DNA of 64,000 nt from contig NZ_JAERQG010000003.1 of assembly GCF_016734805.1 (NCBI RefSeq), forward strand, positions 310,001-374,000, in the 5' to 3' direction. Made by a program: the position numbers and the translations under genes. Within the stretch, counting starts at the first letter, position 1; each line of letters opens with the position of its first letter. This document shows positions 33,450 through 42,293 of this stretch, one piece after another. The DNA is from Marivirga atlantica (GTDB lineage: Bacteria > Bacteroidota > Bacteroidia > Cytophagales > Cyclobacteriaceae). A model generated the notes under the pieces. It searched no databases, had not been told where the DNA came from, and worked only from the letters and a program-made list of their open reading frames with translations.

Positions 33450-34055
33450 ATGATAGCAGTATTAACAGGAGACATTATCAATTCCAAGAAAGCAGAGGCC
33501 TCCAAATGGTTAGAGCAACTAAAGAAAGTATTAAACAAATACGGATCGAACCCAGAAAGGTGGGAAATTTATAGAGGAGATAGCTTTCAGCTGGCGCTGG
33601 CACCAAAAGAGGCACTTTGGGCAGCGCTACATATAAAAGCAGCTATCAAGCAAAATAAGCAATTGGATGTGCGCATTGCTATCGGACTGGGAGATGATAA
33701 ACATCAGGCAGCAAAAATTTCAGAAGCAAACGGATCAGCTTACGTTCGTTCCGGTGAACAATTTGAAGCACTGAAAAAGCAAAACCTGGCAATCAATTCG
33801 GCAGATGAGCATTTAAATACCATCTTAAACCTCATGCTAAAATTGGCTTTACTCACCTTCAATAAATGGAGTGCTACTGTGGCTTCAATAATTTGTACAA
33901 TCATTGAAAACCCTAAGTATAATCAAACCGATATTGCTAATTTGCTCAACAGAACACAAAGTAGTATTAGTGAAGGACTAATCCGAGGAGGCTATAATGA
34001 GCTAGTAGTTCTTAACTTATATTACAGAAACGAAATTTTAAAAAGATCTCATTAA
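33450..34055 (+). CDS. SatD-family protein, class III cyclase-like
   Basis: The 201-aa protein fits the SatD family. Residues 1-120 follow the order of a class III nucleotidyl cyclase: AVLTGDIINSK (Asp8 in the first metal position), YRGDSFQLAL (Asp44 in a GD motif), then ALWAALHIKAAI, VRIAIGLG and AYVRSGEQFEAL. The two Asp residues are 36 apart, somewhat shorter than typical. The C-terminal third is a winged helix (NQTDIANLLNRTQSSISEGLIRGG). SatD itself is poorly characterised, and the cyclase link is my inference. Ten bases downstream is a Pycsar-effector-like membrane gene, which strengthens it. Confidence 0.75.
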   Translation: MIAVLTGDIINSKKAEASKWLEQLKKVLNKYGSNPERWEIYRGDSFQLALAPKEALWAALHIKAAIKQNKQLDVRIAIGLGDDKHQAAKISEANGSAYVRSGEQFEALKKQNLAINSADEHLNTILNLMLKLALLTFNKWSATVASIICTIIENPKYNQTDIANLLNRTQSSISEGLIRGGYNELVVLNLYYRNEILKRSH

Positions 34056-34065
34056 ATCTAAATAT

Positions 34066-34578
34066 ATGACAAAACATCAATTGGCGTTAGAAGCATATAA
34101 AAATACACAAGAATTAATACGATTTATGGATCAAAAAGCAGGAGCCATTCTCGTAGTTTTGGGCTTGGTCTTTACTGGATTTATCCAAATAATTCAAAGA
34201 CTAAGTTTTACTATTGAAGATTTGAACTTGTATAGCGTACTAGCTTTTTTATTAGGCCTTGTAACAATAGGCTCACTTTTGATGTCACTATTTATTGTAA
34301 TATTGAATATTTTAAGACCTCGATTACCTAATACATCAGGAGCAGATAATCTTTCAATATTCTATTTCCAAAATGTCGCTAAACAGCATAAAGAAGAGCT
34401 ATATAGTAACTATTTAGGTTTAGAAGAGAAAGATTTGCTTTCTGAAATTACAAATCAACTATCTGAAGTTTCATTAATACTCGTCAAAAAATCAAGATTT
34501 GTCAGCAGAGCACTCTATTATTTATTAATTTCAATCGTATCCCTAATGCTTCTTATTATTTGTGTTAATGTGTTATGA
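34066..34578 (+). CDS. Pycsar effector-like (PycTM/DUF5706) membrane protein
   Basis: The 170-aa protein shows the PycTM pattern. An N-terminal helix with an IRFMDQKAGAILV motif (D22, K24, A25) leads into TM1 (about 27-42) and TM2 (about 56-83), followed by LRPRLP. A cytosolic region (IFYFQNVAKQHKEELYSNYL, LLSEITNQLSEVSLILVKKSRF) precedes the last TM (about 147-168). In Pycsar systems such proteins are activated by cyclic CMP or UMP made by a class III cyclase and disrupt the membrane. The gene lies 10 nt after the cyclase-like SatD gene. The family assignment is from motif resemblance only. Confidence 0.75.
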   Translation: MTKHQLALEAYKNTQELIRFMDQKAGAILVVLGLVFTGFIQIIQRLSFTIEDLNLYSVLAFLLGLVTIGSLLMSLFIVILNILRPRLPNTSGADNLSIFYFQNVAKQHKEELYSNYLGLEEKDLLSEITNQLSEVSLILVKKSRFVSRALYYLLISIVSLMLLIICVNVL

Positions 34579-34674
34579 TATTTTCCATAGCATAAATTTT
34601 ATCTGAAAAAATTTAAGGAAAGAAAGTCGCAGGACAAAACCTAACAATCTCCCCTACTCGCTTGTCTATAATAC

Positions 34675-35364
34675 ATGGACGAAATTATTTCGATTGACAT
34701 TTTAGGTGTAAGAATAGACGAACCAATTGTTTCACTAACAGATCTATTGGTGAGTTTTTTGTGTTTCCTATATTTCTATAAGATGCACAAGAACCCGGTA
34801 AAAACCCTCTCATTCACTTATTTCAAATATTACTTTCTCATTATGGGATTGGCTACTGTTTTTGGTGGTTTGGTAGGTCATGCCTTTTACTACGAATTCA
34901 GCAGAAGCTGGAAGTTGTTAGGCTGGGTCATCAGTATGTTTGCTATTATGCTGATTGAAAGAGCAGCCATTGAACATACTGATATAATCTTGAAGAAGAA
35001 ATACTTAAAGATCTTGAGAGTGGTCAACATTATAGAGTTTTCCATCTTTCTGTTCCTTACCTTCTATACATTAGATTTCTTTTACGTACAGCTGCATTCT
35101 GGCTATGGACTTATGTTTGTGGTGCTAACTATTGAGTTTTTACTATTTATAAAAACTAAGAATGAAGCCAGTAAATACATTATGGCAGGAATTGGTTTTG
35201 CCGCTCTTTCAGCACTTACTTTCTCCACTGAATTCTCTTTACACCCATGGATGAACTATTTATCTATTAGCCATATCTGGATGGCAGTAGCAACAGTATT
35301 TATTTATCAGGGAGCCGTAAAAATCGGTATCAAAAAGCAAAAGCAAGAAGAAGTACCTGCTTAG
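34675..35364 (+). CDS. Polytopic membrane protein (DUF6962-like)
   Basis: The 229-aa protein has about seven hydrophobic helices. His residues cluster at membrane positions (GLVGHAFYYE, QLHSGYG, SLHPWMNYLSISHIW), recalling the layout of CREST-type membrane hydrolases. The diagnostic residues cannot be confirmed by eye. It resembles DUF6962 family proteins of Bacteroidota. It is 96 nt downstream of the PycTM-like gene and may or may not be co-transcribed. The function is unknown. Confidence 0.65.
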   Translation: MDEIISIDILGVRIDEPIVSLTDLLVSFLCFLYFYKMHKNPVKTLSFTYFKYYFLIMGLATVFGGLVGHAFYYEFSRSWKLLGWVISMFAIMLIERAAIEHTDIILKKKYLKILRVVNIIEFSIFLFLTFYTLDFFYVQLHSGYGLMFVVLTIEFLLFIKTKNEASKYIMAGIGFAALSALTFSTEFSLHPWMNYLSISHIWMAVATVFIYQGAVKIGIKKQKQEEVPA

Positions 35365-35788
35365 TAGTAGCCACTTGTTGGTGGTGTTAGTACAACAAGA
35401 ACTGTAAATCCCCCTATTGCTCTTCGTTTATGTCACCTCCATGGAGAAAGCCTGTCCCGCTTCTTATTAGGAGAGGTTGGGATTATTAATATCATAAGTA
35501 ATACTATCCCATTGTTGGTGCTATCACCAACAAGCACTAAGATTGATTATAACAGATTCCTACGGAATGGCTACCAAAGCCAGCAGTAACAGTCATTTCG
35601 TAGAAATCTACTTTACCCACCTAATATATTTTACTATATTGTTTAGGTTATGAAACCAAAACCCAGCATTGACTTGATCTCCTTTTTATTATACCTTTTT
35701 TGCTCATTTTGATAATTAATTTAATATAAAAAATGATCTAAAATTATTCTAACTACGAAATTAGGAATAAACCAATTACATAGAAGAA
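35365..35788. repeat. Intergenic palindromic repeat cluster, left copy
   Basis: No gene is seen in these 424 nt. Hairpins include CTTGTTG/CAACAAG (35374-35399) and a perfect TTGTTGGTG-CTAT-CACCAACAA (35512-35533). A third is GATTCCTACGGAATG (35555-35569), complementary with mismatches to 35594-35609. AGCCTGTCCCG occurs at 35449-35459. The same elements recur at 36746-37136 on the other side of the orphan 318-aa gene. Confidence 0.7.
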
Positions 35789-36745
35789 ATGAAGTTATTC
35801 AACTGGTTTACTAAAAAAACATCACAAAAAACAAAAGTTCATTCGAAGCCAGAACCTGAAAAGGATGATGGCTATGAAAAAGTGATTTTGACAAAAGGTG
35901 TTTTCAAAGCGTCCAGAAACAAGGTAGTTCCCGAAACTGACAAATTTCATATAAAGAACATTTATATTACCGATAGAACCTATTTTAAGAAAAACCAAGT
36001 AATTGCGGTGCTTGCTTCAGCAATTCATGGCTCTGGTTTGATATTCATTCAACTTCCGTTTAGTGGAAAAATGGAAAAAATTCTCATTAGGCCAAATCAT
36101 AAAATTTCCTTTAATGATAAATTATTCTCAGTAACGAGAATTGCAAATGAGGCTACGGTAAACAAAAAAATAATCGAACAGAATAAGACAACTCTTGACC
36201 AAACAGAAGTTGGCTATCTAAAAGATGAATTTACTGATGACAAAACCATTAAAGTAATGAGAGTCGGAGCTGAAGAAACACCTTATTTTAAATTATATGA
36301 AGATCAGACAGAATCACTCTATAACTTCTTAGGAATAAGTTTAACTAACCATAATGGATATATATACATGTCCATTCATTCAAGAAATGAACATATAACT
36401 TTAGCAAAAGGCGATTCCATTATATTTCTTTTCCAAGATAAATCAAGAGTTAGCTTAACGTTTAAGCACGCTGGAAACGGAACTAAGGGTTTACGTAATA
36501 ATCACGCAGCAATTGGTTATGAAGAACTTGAAGCCTTTTTAAATAAACGTTTAGTAAAGGCTAAATTAATAAGTGCTAGAAAGAATTTATACTCCATCTA
36601 CAGTTTGAATCACCGAATCTACGAGAATCCCTATTTATCAATTGAAGAAAAAGTTCAATATTCAATTGAAATTGAAGGACAGTATCTGTTGAAACTTTTA
36701 ACGGCTCGTTTTATAGAAATGAATCAGAAATATAAAATCCGGTGA
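35789..36745 (+). CDS. Orphan hypothetical protein with lipoyl-like segment
   Basis: The 318-aa protein has a basic N-terminus (FNWFTKKTSQKTK) and no signal peptide. Residues about 68-108 look like a biotinyl/lipoyl hammerhead (IQLPFSGKMEKILIRPNHKI), as in membrane-fusion adaptors, without the modified lysine context. A second half (about 170-310) contains GDSIIFLFQDKSRVSLTF and ends in long helices. I do not recognise the family. Both flanks are palindromic-repeat clusters, and no functionally linked neighbour is obvious. Confidence 0.65.
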   Translation: MKLFNWFTKKTSQKTKVHSKPEPEKDDGYEKVILTKGVFKASRNKVVPETDKFHIKNIYITDRTYFKKNQVIAVLASAIHGSGLIFIQLPFSGKMEKILIRPNHKISFNDKLFSVTRIANEATVNKKIIEQNKTTLDQTEVGYLKDEFTDDKTIKVMRVGAEETPYFKLYEDQTESLYNFLGISLTNHNGYIYMSIHSRNEHITLAKGDSIIFLFQDKSRVSLTFKHAGNGTKGLRNNHAAIGYEELEAFLNKRLVKAKLISARKNLYSIYSLNHRIYENPYLSIEEKVQYSIEIEGQYLLKLLTARFIEMNQKYKIR

Positions 36746-37136
36746 ATCAAACACAGTTTTACTTTAAATATGTAATTGGGCAACCTTACACTCTATCCTG
36801 TTGTTGGTGTTATCACCAACAAACACCATGAATTATTAAAAACAGATTCCTACGGAATGACCGTAACGACTAATAAATATCAATAAATTCACTTAGTATA
36901 ATTCAATCCTCCCAACCTCCTTCTCCAAGGAGGAGTAAATGTACCTGCTAATATTTTTTAGGAACTCCTTATCAAAGAGCCTGTCCCGAATTTATATCGA
37001 GAGGGTAAAAGGAGGATTTAAGAAGTTCTATTAATTAGATTCCTACGGAATGACCTCAAAAGCTAGCAACTACGGTCATTTTGTAACACAGAGGAGAAAT
37101 CTAATTCCCCACTTCACATTAAAGTATTTTCAACAA
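36746..37136. repeat. Intergenic palindromic repeat cluster, right copy
   Basis: No gene is seen in these 391 nt. TTGTTGGTG-TTAT-CACCAACAA lies at 36801-36822, AACAGATTCCTACGGAATG at 36841-36859, AGCCTGTCCCG at 36978-36988, and another GATTCCTACGGAATG at 37038-37052 with a partly complementary downstream arm. The order and sequences parallel the left cluster at 35365-35788. Confidence 0.7.
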
Positions 37137-39302
37137 TCACTTCTCCCCTTCCACAAAAAACAAATCAATGGTACGCTTATCAATGTCGGTCGCTTTAACG
37201 GCTACGGTAACCTTATCGCCTAGGGTGTACATCTTCTTATTGTTCTGACCAATTACACGCAAGTTCTTTTCATCAAACTCGTAGTAATCATCATTCATAT
37301 CAACCAGGCGCACCATACCTTCACATTTGGTTTCAATGATTTCTACAAAGATTCCCCACTCGGTTACACCGGTAATCAAACCTTCAAAGTCTTTGTCTTC
37401 CACGGAAGCCATAAACTCAACCTGTTTGTATTTAATAGAAGCACGTTCCGCATCTGAAGCCCGTTTCTCTCGCTCAGAAGAGTGTAAGCATTTTGCTTCA
37501 AATTCGTCCTGCTTGGCAGACTTACCTTCATCTAGGTAATGCTGTAACAGTCTGTGCACCATCATATCAGGGTAACGCCTGATAGGCGAAGTAAAATGGG
37601 TATAATATTGAAAAGCCAGTCCGAAGTGAAAAGAGCTCTTAGTGGTATATTTAGCTTTGGCCATGGAACGTATCGCCAGGCTTTCCAGTACATTCTGCTC
37701 TGGTTTGCCCTGTATGTCGTCCATCAGCCTGTTTAATGATTTCGAAACAGCTTTTTCGTCCATATTAAGCTCATGCCCAAAACGCTTGGCAAATATGGAG
37801 AAAGTATTGAGCTTTTCCGGATCAGGATAATCGTGCTGCCTGTAAACAAAAGTGAGTTTCTGATCGCCTTTCTTCTTGGTCGCTATAAATTCGGCAACCT
37901 TTCTATTGGCCAAAAGCATGAATTCCTCCACTAACTTGTGGGCATCTTTTCGCACCTTCGGAATAACACCCAAAGGTTTGCCATTTTCATCCAGCTTGAA
38001 TTTTACTTCTACCGATTCAAATGCTATAGCACCATGTTGGAAACGTGCTGCCTTTAAGTTCTTCGCTATTTTATTAAGCGTTACCAGTTCTTCAGAATAA
38101 TCTCCAATCTGGGCTTCAATAACTGCCTGAGCTTCCTCATAAGTAAACCTTCTATCCGAATGGATGATTGTTCGTCCAAACCACTCTTTCTTAATTTTAC
38201 CTTGGTCGTCTAATTCGAAAATGGCCGAAAAAGTAAGTTTATCTTCATTAGGCCGTAAAGAACAGAGTCCGTTGGAAAGTCGCTCAGGGAGCATAGGCAC
38301 TGTCCTATCCACCAAATAAACGGAAGTAGCTCTAAAGTAGCCTTCTTCTTCCAATAAGGTTTTTGGCTTTACGTAATGTGTTACATCCGCAATATGTACA
38401 CCTATTTCATAGTTGCCATTATCTAGCTTCTTAAAAGAGATGGCATCATCAAAATCTTTTGCATCTGCAGGGTCAATGGTGAAGGTGGTGACATCACGCA
38501 TATCCTTCCGCTTGCTTATTTCTTCTTTTGAAATCTTGTCGCTAATGGTATCGGCCTCTTTGATAACTGCCTCAGGAAATTCCATCGGTAAATCAAATTC
38601 AGCCATAATGGAATGTATCTCCGCTTCGTTTTCACCAGCCTTACCCAAAACGCGAACTACTTTGGCCTCGGGTTTCATATCCACATCATTGGGCCATCGG
38701 GTAATTTCTACTATGGCTTTATCTTGATGTTCTGCTCCGCCTAACTTATCATTGTAGATGTAGAAATCTGTATGAATATTTTTACTATCAGGAATAAGGA
38801 AAGCATAACGCACCGACTTATCGATGCGGCCTACAAACTGCGTTTTGTTTCGCGTTACAATCTCAACTACTTTGCCTTCTTCCTTGCCATCTCTGTTACG
38901 CTTAGTGACTACTACTTTTACCGTATCACCATGAAAAGCACCTCTAAGATTATCAGTTTTCACCATGATATCCTTTTCCTTATCTGGCGAGATAATGAAG
39001 GCAATTCTTGGATTGACATGATCCACTGTGCCAATGATGGCATCAGGTTGCATTAATGAACGGTAGCTACTGCGCGAGGCTTTTTCAATTTTGCCATCTT
39101 GCACTAATTCGTTCAATACTCTATCTAAAATCTTTTTGGTTTGTGCGGTATTACTTTGCAATGCTCTGGCGAGATTGCGTACCGTGTATGACTTATCTAA
39201 ATTAAAATCTAAGACTTGAAGCACTTCATTTTTTAAATCCGGTAGTGCCGCGGGATTTCTTTTAGGCTGCTTTTTGCCGCCTTTCTTTTTTCCTTTACTC
39301 AT
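37137..39302 (-). CDS. rnr: Ribonuclease R
   Basis: The 721-aa protein has a Lys-rich N-terminus and an HTH-like domain (YTVRNLARALQSNTAQTKKILDR). Cold-shock domains follow, then the RNB catalytic core with metal-binding aspartates (TIDPADAKDFDDAISF) and HYTHFTSPIRRYPDMMVHRLL. A C-terminal S1 domain ends the protein (FEGLITGVTEWGIFVEI). It degrades structured RNA 3'-5' in the cytoplasm. It is separated from the exonuclease gene upstream by about 50 nt on the same strand. Confidence 0.95.
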   Translation of the reverse strand: MSKGKKKGGKKQPKRNPAALPDLKNEVLQVLDFNLDKSYTVRNLARALQSNTAQTKKILDRVLNELVQDGKIEKASRSSYRSLMQPDAIIGTVDHVNPRIAFIISPDKEKDIMVKTDNLRGAFHGDTVKVVVTKRNRDGKEEGKVVEIVTRNKTQFVGRIDKSVRYAFLIPDSKNIHTDFYIYNDKLGGAEHQDKAIVEITRWPNDVDMKPEAKVVRVLGKAGENEAEIHSIMAEFDLPMEFPEAVIKEADTISDKISKEEISKRKDMRDVTTFTIDPADAKDFDDAISFKKLDNGNYEIGVHIADVTHYVKPKTLLEEEGYFRATSVYLVDRTVPMLPERLSNGLCSLRPNEDKLTFSAIFELDDQGKIKKEWFGRTIIHSDRRFTYEEAQAVIEAQIGDYSEELVTLNKIAKNLKAARFQHGAIAFESVEVKFKLDENGKPLGVIPKVRKDAHKLVEEFMLLANRKVAEFIATKKKGDQKLTFVYRQHDYPDPEKLNTFSIFAKRFGHELNMDEKAVSKSLNRLMDDIQGKPEQNVLESLAIRSMAKAKYTTKSSFHFGLAFQYYTHFTSPIRRYPDMMVHRLLQHYLDEGKSAKQDEFEAKCLHSSEREKRASDAERASIKYKQVEFMASVEDKDFEGLITGVTEWGIFVEIIETKCEGMVRLVDMNDDYYEFDEKNLRVIGQNNKKMYTLGDKVTVAVKATDIDKRTIDLFFVEGEK

Positions 39303-39352
39303 ATTGTATCTTAAAAAATTTCATCAGATGTAATTAAAAGTCTTCAGTGTAT

Positions 39353-40057
39353 TCATTGTGCTGCATCAACTCTCACTATTTGTTCATCGCTCAAGAGGGG
39401 CTTTACATTTAAGCGCAAATACAACTGACAGGTGAGAATTACATCTTTCTCGCAATAAATTGCTATTCTATTTAAATCGTTTTCTTCGTAATATGTTTTA
39501 TAAACTTCACTGCCGTCTATATCATCTTTACTGCTTGGTATTTCAAAAACGTGTGCCAGCAGATCAAGTTTAGTATAATGTTTTCTATCTCCAAATTTCC
39601 ATAGCTCCAGTGTATCCAGATAAGGCGTTTGCCAGGGTTTCTTGGAAGACACATCCAATAAATCAGGGAGTTTCAATTGGTTGATCAAAATTCTTCTGCA
39701 GAGAAACGGCACATCAAATTCTTTGATATTATGCCCACAAAGCAGCGTATTAGTGTTATCTATTTTTACCAGAATATTGATGAGCTCACTTAGAAGTTCC
39801 TTTTCATCATCATTGGCTAAAGTCTTCACTCTCAGTTCAGCCTCCTCTCCTTCTCCACTCAACCAACCTAATGAGATGACAATCACTTTACCAAATTCGG
39901 CATAAATACCAGCCCTTTGATAAATTTCTTCTGGAGTAGATTCATCCCTTATTAAGAAACCTGCTTTATAATCCCAAAGTGATTTTTCTTTGTCGGAGAG
40001 TTCCTGATATGACGCGTGAAGTGGAACCGTTTCTATATCAATAAAAAGTATGGCCAT
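39353..40057 (-). CDS. 3'-5' exonuclease, PolB-like (DNA_pol_B_exo2)
   Basis: The 234-aa DnaQ-like fold has the Exo I motif FIDIETVP, Exo II around LLCGHNIKEFDVPFLCRR, and Exo III RIAIYCEKDVILTCQLY. It matches the stand-alone predicted 3'-5' exonuclease related to PolB. It probably processes single-stranded nucleic acid; the exact substrate is unknown. It lies directly upstream of rnr on the same strand. Confidence 0.88.
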   Translation of the reverse strand: MAILFIDIETVPLHASYQELSDKEKSLWDYKAGFLIRDESTPEEIYQRAGIYAEFGKVIVISLGWLSGEGEEAELRVKTLANDDEKELLSELINILVKIDNTNTLLCGHNIKEFDVPFLCRRILINQLKLPDLLDVSSKKPWQTPYLDTLELWKFGDRKHYTKLDLLAHVFEIPSSKDDIDGSEVYKTYYEENDLNRIAIYCEKDVILTCQLYLRLNVKPLLSDEQIVRVDAAQ

Positions 40058-40420
40058 AAGTATTATTTAAACCTACATTGATAGCGCAACTCCCTCAATT
40101 GACTCTAAGGTATTAAAAAGAATTCGCTTCTACTATTTTACCACTTCTTTTGATAAAAGTTTAACATTTTCGACTTATTCATTTAACCTGAGCAACTGAC
40201 AACCTCAAAATGTTGAAATTTTCATTATTATGAGATTCCCACTTCCGTGGGAATGACCCAGAGTGCATTTGTCAACCGTCATTCCCTTGAACCTGCCATT
40301 TAACAAACAGGAAAGAAAATCCTAATATTAAGATTTAATTCTATCGCTGGATATTCAAATAAATAATTATCATTTTTCTTTTGGACTGCTAACTTTACGC
40401 CTTCAAAACTGAAACTAATT
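40058..40420. repeat. Intergenic region with REP-like palindrome
   Basis: This 363-nt spacer lies between divergent genes. ATTCCCAC-TTCC-GTGGGAAT (40235-40254) followed by GACC is a common bacterial palindromic repeat type, and a GTCATTCCC fragment follows near 40280. No gene is seen in the spacer. Confidence 0.65.
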
Positions 40421-42067
40421 ATGAATTATATAAACCCTACCAAAACATCTAGCTGGGAACTTCTTAAAACGCACTACAACACAATTAAGACAAAACACAT
40501 TAAGTCTTATTTCGAGGAAGACAAAAGTAGATTCGAAACCTTCAGCCTTAAATTTGAAGATATCTTTGTAGATTTCTCAAAAAATAAGCTGGATACAACG
40601 ACCATCAAGCTATTGATCGATTTGGCAAAAGAAACCAAGCTAAAGGAGCAAATTGCTGCATTTTTTGGCGGGATGCCTATCAACTTCACAGAAAACAGAG
40701 CGGTAATGCATACTGCCCTTCGCTACTTTGGTAATCAGGAAATCATTATTGACGGTGAAGATGTAATGCCAAAGGTGAATGCTGTAAAAGCACACATGAA
40801 AGAGTTCAGTGACAAAATACATTCAGGCGAATGGAAAGGCTATTCAGGTAAGAAAATCACTGATGTGGTGAACATAGGCATTGGCGGTTCGGACTTAGGC
40901 CCTGTAATGGTTACTGAAGCGCTTAAGCCTTATAAAGTAGAAGGGATTGAAACGCATTTTGTAAGTAATGTTGATGCTTCCCACATTGCCGAAGTATTCA
41001 AAAAGATAGATCCTGAAACTACGCTTTTCCTAATTGCATCGAAAACATTCACTACCCAGGAAACCATGACTAATGCTTTCACAGCAAGAAAATGGTTCCT
41101 CGAGAATGGAGGTAATGAAGATGCTATTGCCAAGCATTTTGCTGCATTAAGTACTAATCAAAAAGCAGTAGAAGAATTTGGGATTGATTCAGCCAATATG
41201 TTCGAATTCTGGGATTGGGTTGGTGGCCGTTATTCGTTATGGTCGGCTATTGGCTTATCTATTTCTCTTACCATAGGTTACGATAACTTTGAGCAACTGT
41301 TGAAAGGTGCTTATGCCATGGATGAGCATTTTAAGAAGGCTGACTTTTCTGAGAATCTTCCAGTTATATTGGCACTTATCGGCATTTGGTATAACAATTT
41401 CTTCGGTGCTGAAACTGAAGCCATTTTACCATATGACCAATACATGCATCGTTTTGCTGCATACTTCCAGCAAGGTAACATGGAAAGCAATGGTAAATCA
41501 GTTGACCGCAATGGTGAACCTATTGATTACCAGACTGGGCCTATCGTTTGGGGTGAACCTGGAACTAACGGGCAACATGCCTTCTATCAGTTGATTCATC
41601 AGGGCACCAAGCTAATTCCGTGTGACTTTATTGCTCCTGCACAATCGCATAATCCTATTGGCGATCATCATCCGAAGTTGTTAGCAAACTTCTTTGCACA
41701 AACTGAGGCTTTGATGATGGGTAAAACAGCTGAAGAGGCAAGAGAAGAATTGCTGAAGAGCGGAACGGCTCAAGAGTTGGTTGAAAAACTAGTGCCTTAC
41801 AAGGTATTTGAAGGAGATAAACCGACCAATTCAATATTGGTGAAGAAAATTACACCTTATACTCTAGGAAGCATGATTGCGATGTATGAGCATAAAATCT
41901 TTGTTCAAGGCAGTATTTGGAACATCAATAGCTTTGACCAAATGGGGGTTGAGCTAGGCAAGCAATTGGCAAAATTGATCTTACCTGAATTAGATCATAA
42001 CAATCCAGTTATTGGTCATGATGGTTCTACCAATGGCTTGATTAATGAGTATAAGAAAATGAGGTAG
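40421..42067 (+). CDS. pgi: Glucose-6-phosphate isomerase
   Basis: The 548-aa protein matches the long Pgi family. Signatures are [24 protein letters not shown], and [18 protein letters not shown] (glucose phosphate-binding). The catalytic Glu/His region is [16 protein letters not shown] and [16 protein letters not shown], and [10 protein letters not shown] and the C-terminal [11 protein letters not shown] (active-site Lys) follow. It interconverts glucose-6-phosphate and fructose-6-phosphate. It is monocistronic with a strong terminator. Confidence 0.98.
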   Translation: MNYINPTKTSSWELLKTHYNTIKTKHIKSYFEEDKSRFETFSLKFEDIFVDFSKNKLDTTTIKLLIDLAKETKLKEQIAAFFGGMPINFTENRAVMHTALRYFGNQEIIIDGEDVMPKVNAVKAHMKEFSDKIHSGEWKGYSGKKITDVVNIGIGGSDLGPVMVTEALKPYKVEGIETHFVSNVDASHIAEVFKKIDPETTLFLIASKTFTTQETMTNAFTARKWFLENGGNEDAIAKHFAALSTNQKAVEEFGIDSANMFEFWDWVGGRYSLWSAIGLSISLTIGYDNFEQLLKGAYAMDEHFKKADFSENLPVILALIGIWYNNFFGAETEAILPYDQYMHRFAAYFQQGNMESNGKSVDRNGEPIDYQTGPIVWGEPGTNGQHAFYQLIHQGTKLIPCDFIAPAQSHNPIGDHHPKLLANFFAQTEALMMGKTAEEAREELLKSGTAQELVEKLVPYKVFEGDKPTNSILVKKITPYTLGSMIAMYEHKIFVQGSIWNINSFDQMGVELGKQLAKLILPELDHNNPVIGHDGSTNGLINEYKKMR

Positions 42068-42081
42068 CTAGCTTATTTTAT

Positions 42082-42122
42082 AATTCCTCCTACAGGTTTT
42101 TATTAGTAGGAGGAATTCTTTA
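42082..42122 (+). terminator. Terminator of pgi
   Basis: AATTCCTCCTAC and GTAGGAGGAATT form a perfect 12-bp stem around a 12-nt loop, followed by CTTTAATT. It ends 55 nt past the pgi stop. Confidence 0.85.
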
Positions 42123-42164
42123 ATTACAAATAGCACTATTTCATTAAAACCTTTTATCCCTCCC

Positions 42165-42242
42165 TAACTTTGCAAGCATCAGCTGGCTTAGCTACTTTCG
42201 CATCTTATTAAATACAAGTGTTTCATCAAATATGAAACACTT
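42165..42242 (+). promoter_or_regulatory. Promoter box and leader palindrome of the PLP enzyme gene
   Basis: TAACTTTG (42165-42172) matches TAnnTTTG, implying a leader of about 115 nt. Within it AAGTGTTTCAT (42216-42226) and ATGAAACACTT (42232-42242) form a perfect 11-bp stem with loop CAAAT. No T run follows, so this is more likely an operator or translation-control hairpin than a terminator. No known riboswitch class was recognised. Confidence 0.55.
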
Positions 42243-42293
42243 ATCCGTTTAATGCATTTATATAAGCTAAAAATACTTTTATAAACCTTGGAT

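Noticed and set aside
33450-34055. Canonical PycC cyclase
   Set aside because: The sequence fits SatD, with a 36-residue Asp spacing and a C-terminal winged helix. It is reported as cyclase-like only.
42216-42242. Rho-independent terminator or known riboswitch in the PLP enzyme leader
   Set aside because: No T run follows the hairpin, and I could not match the leader to any known SAM or other riboswitch consensus.
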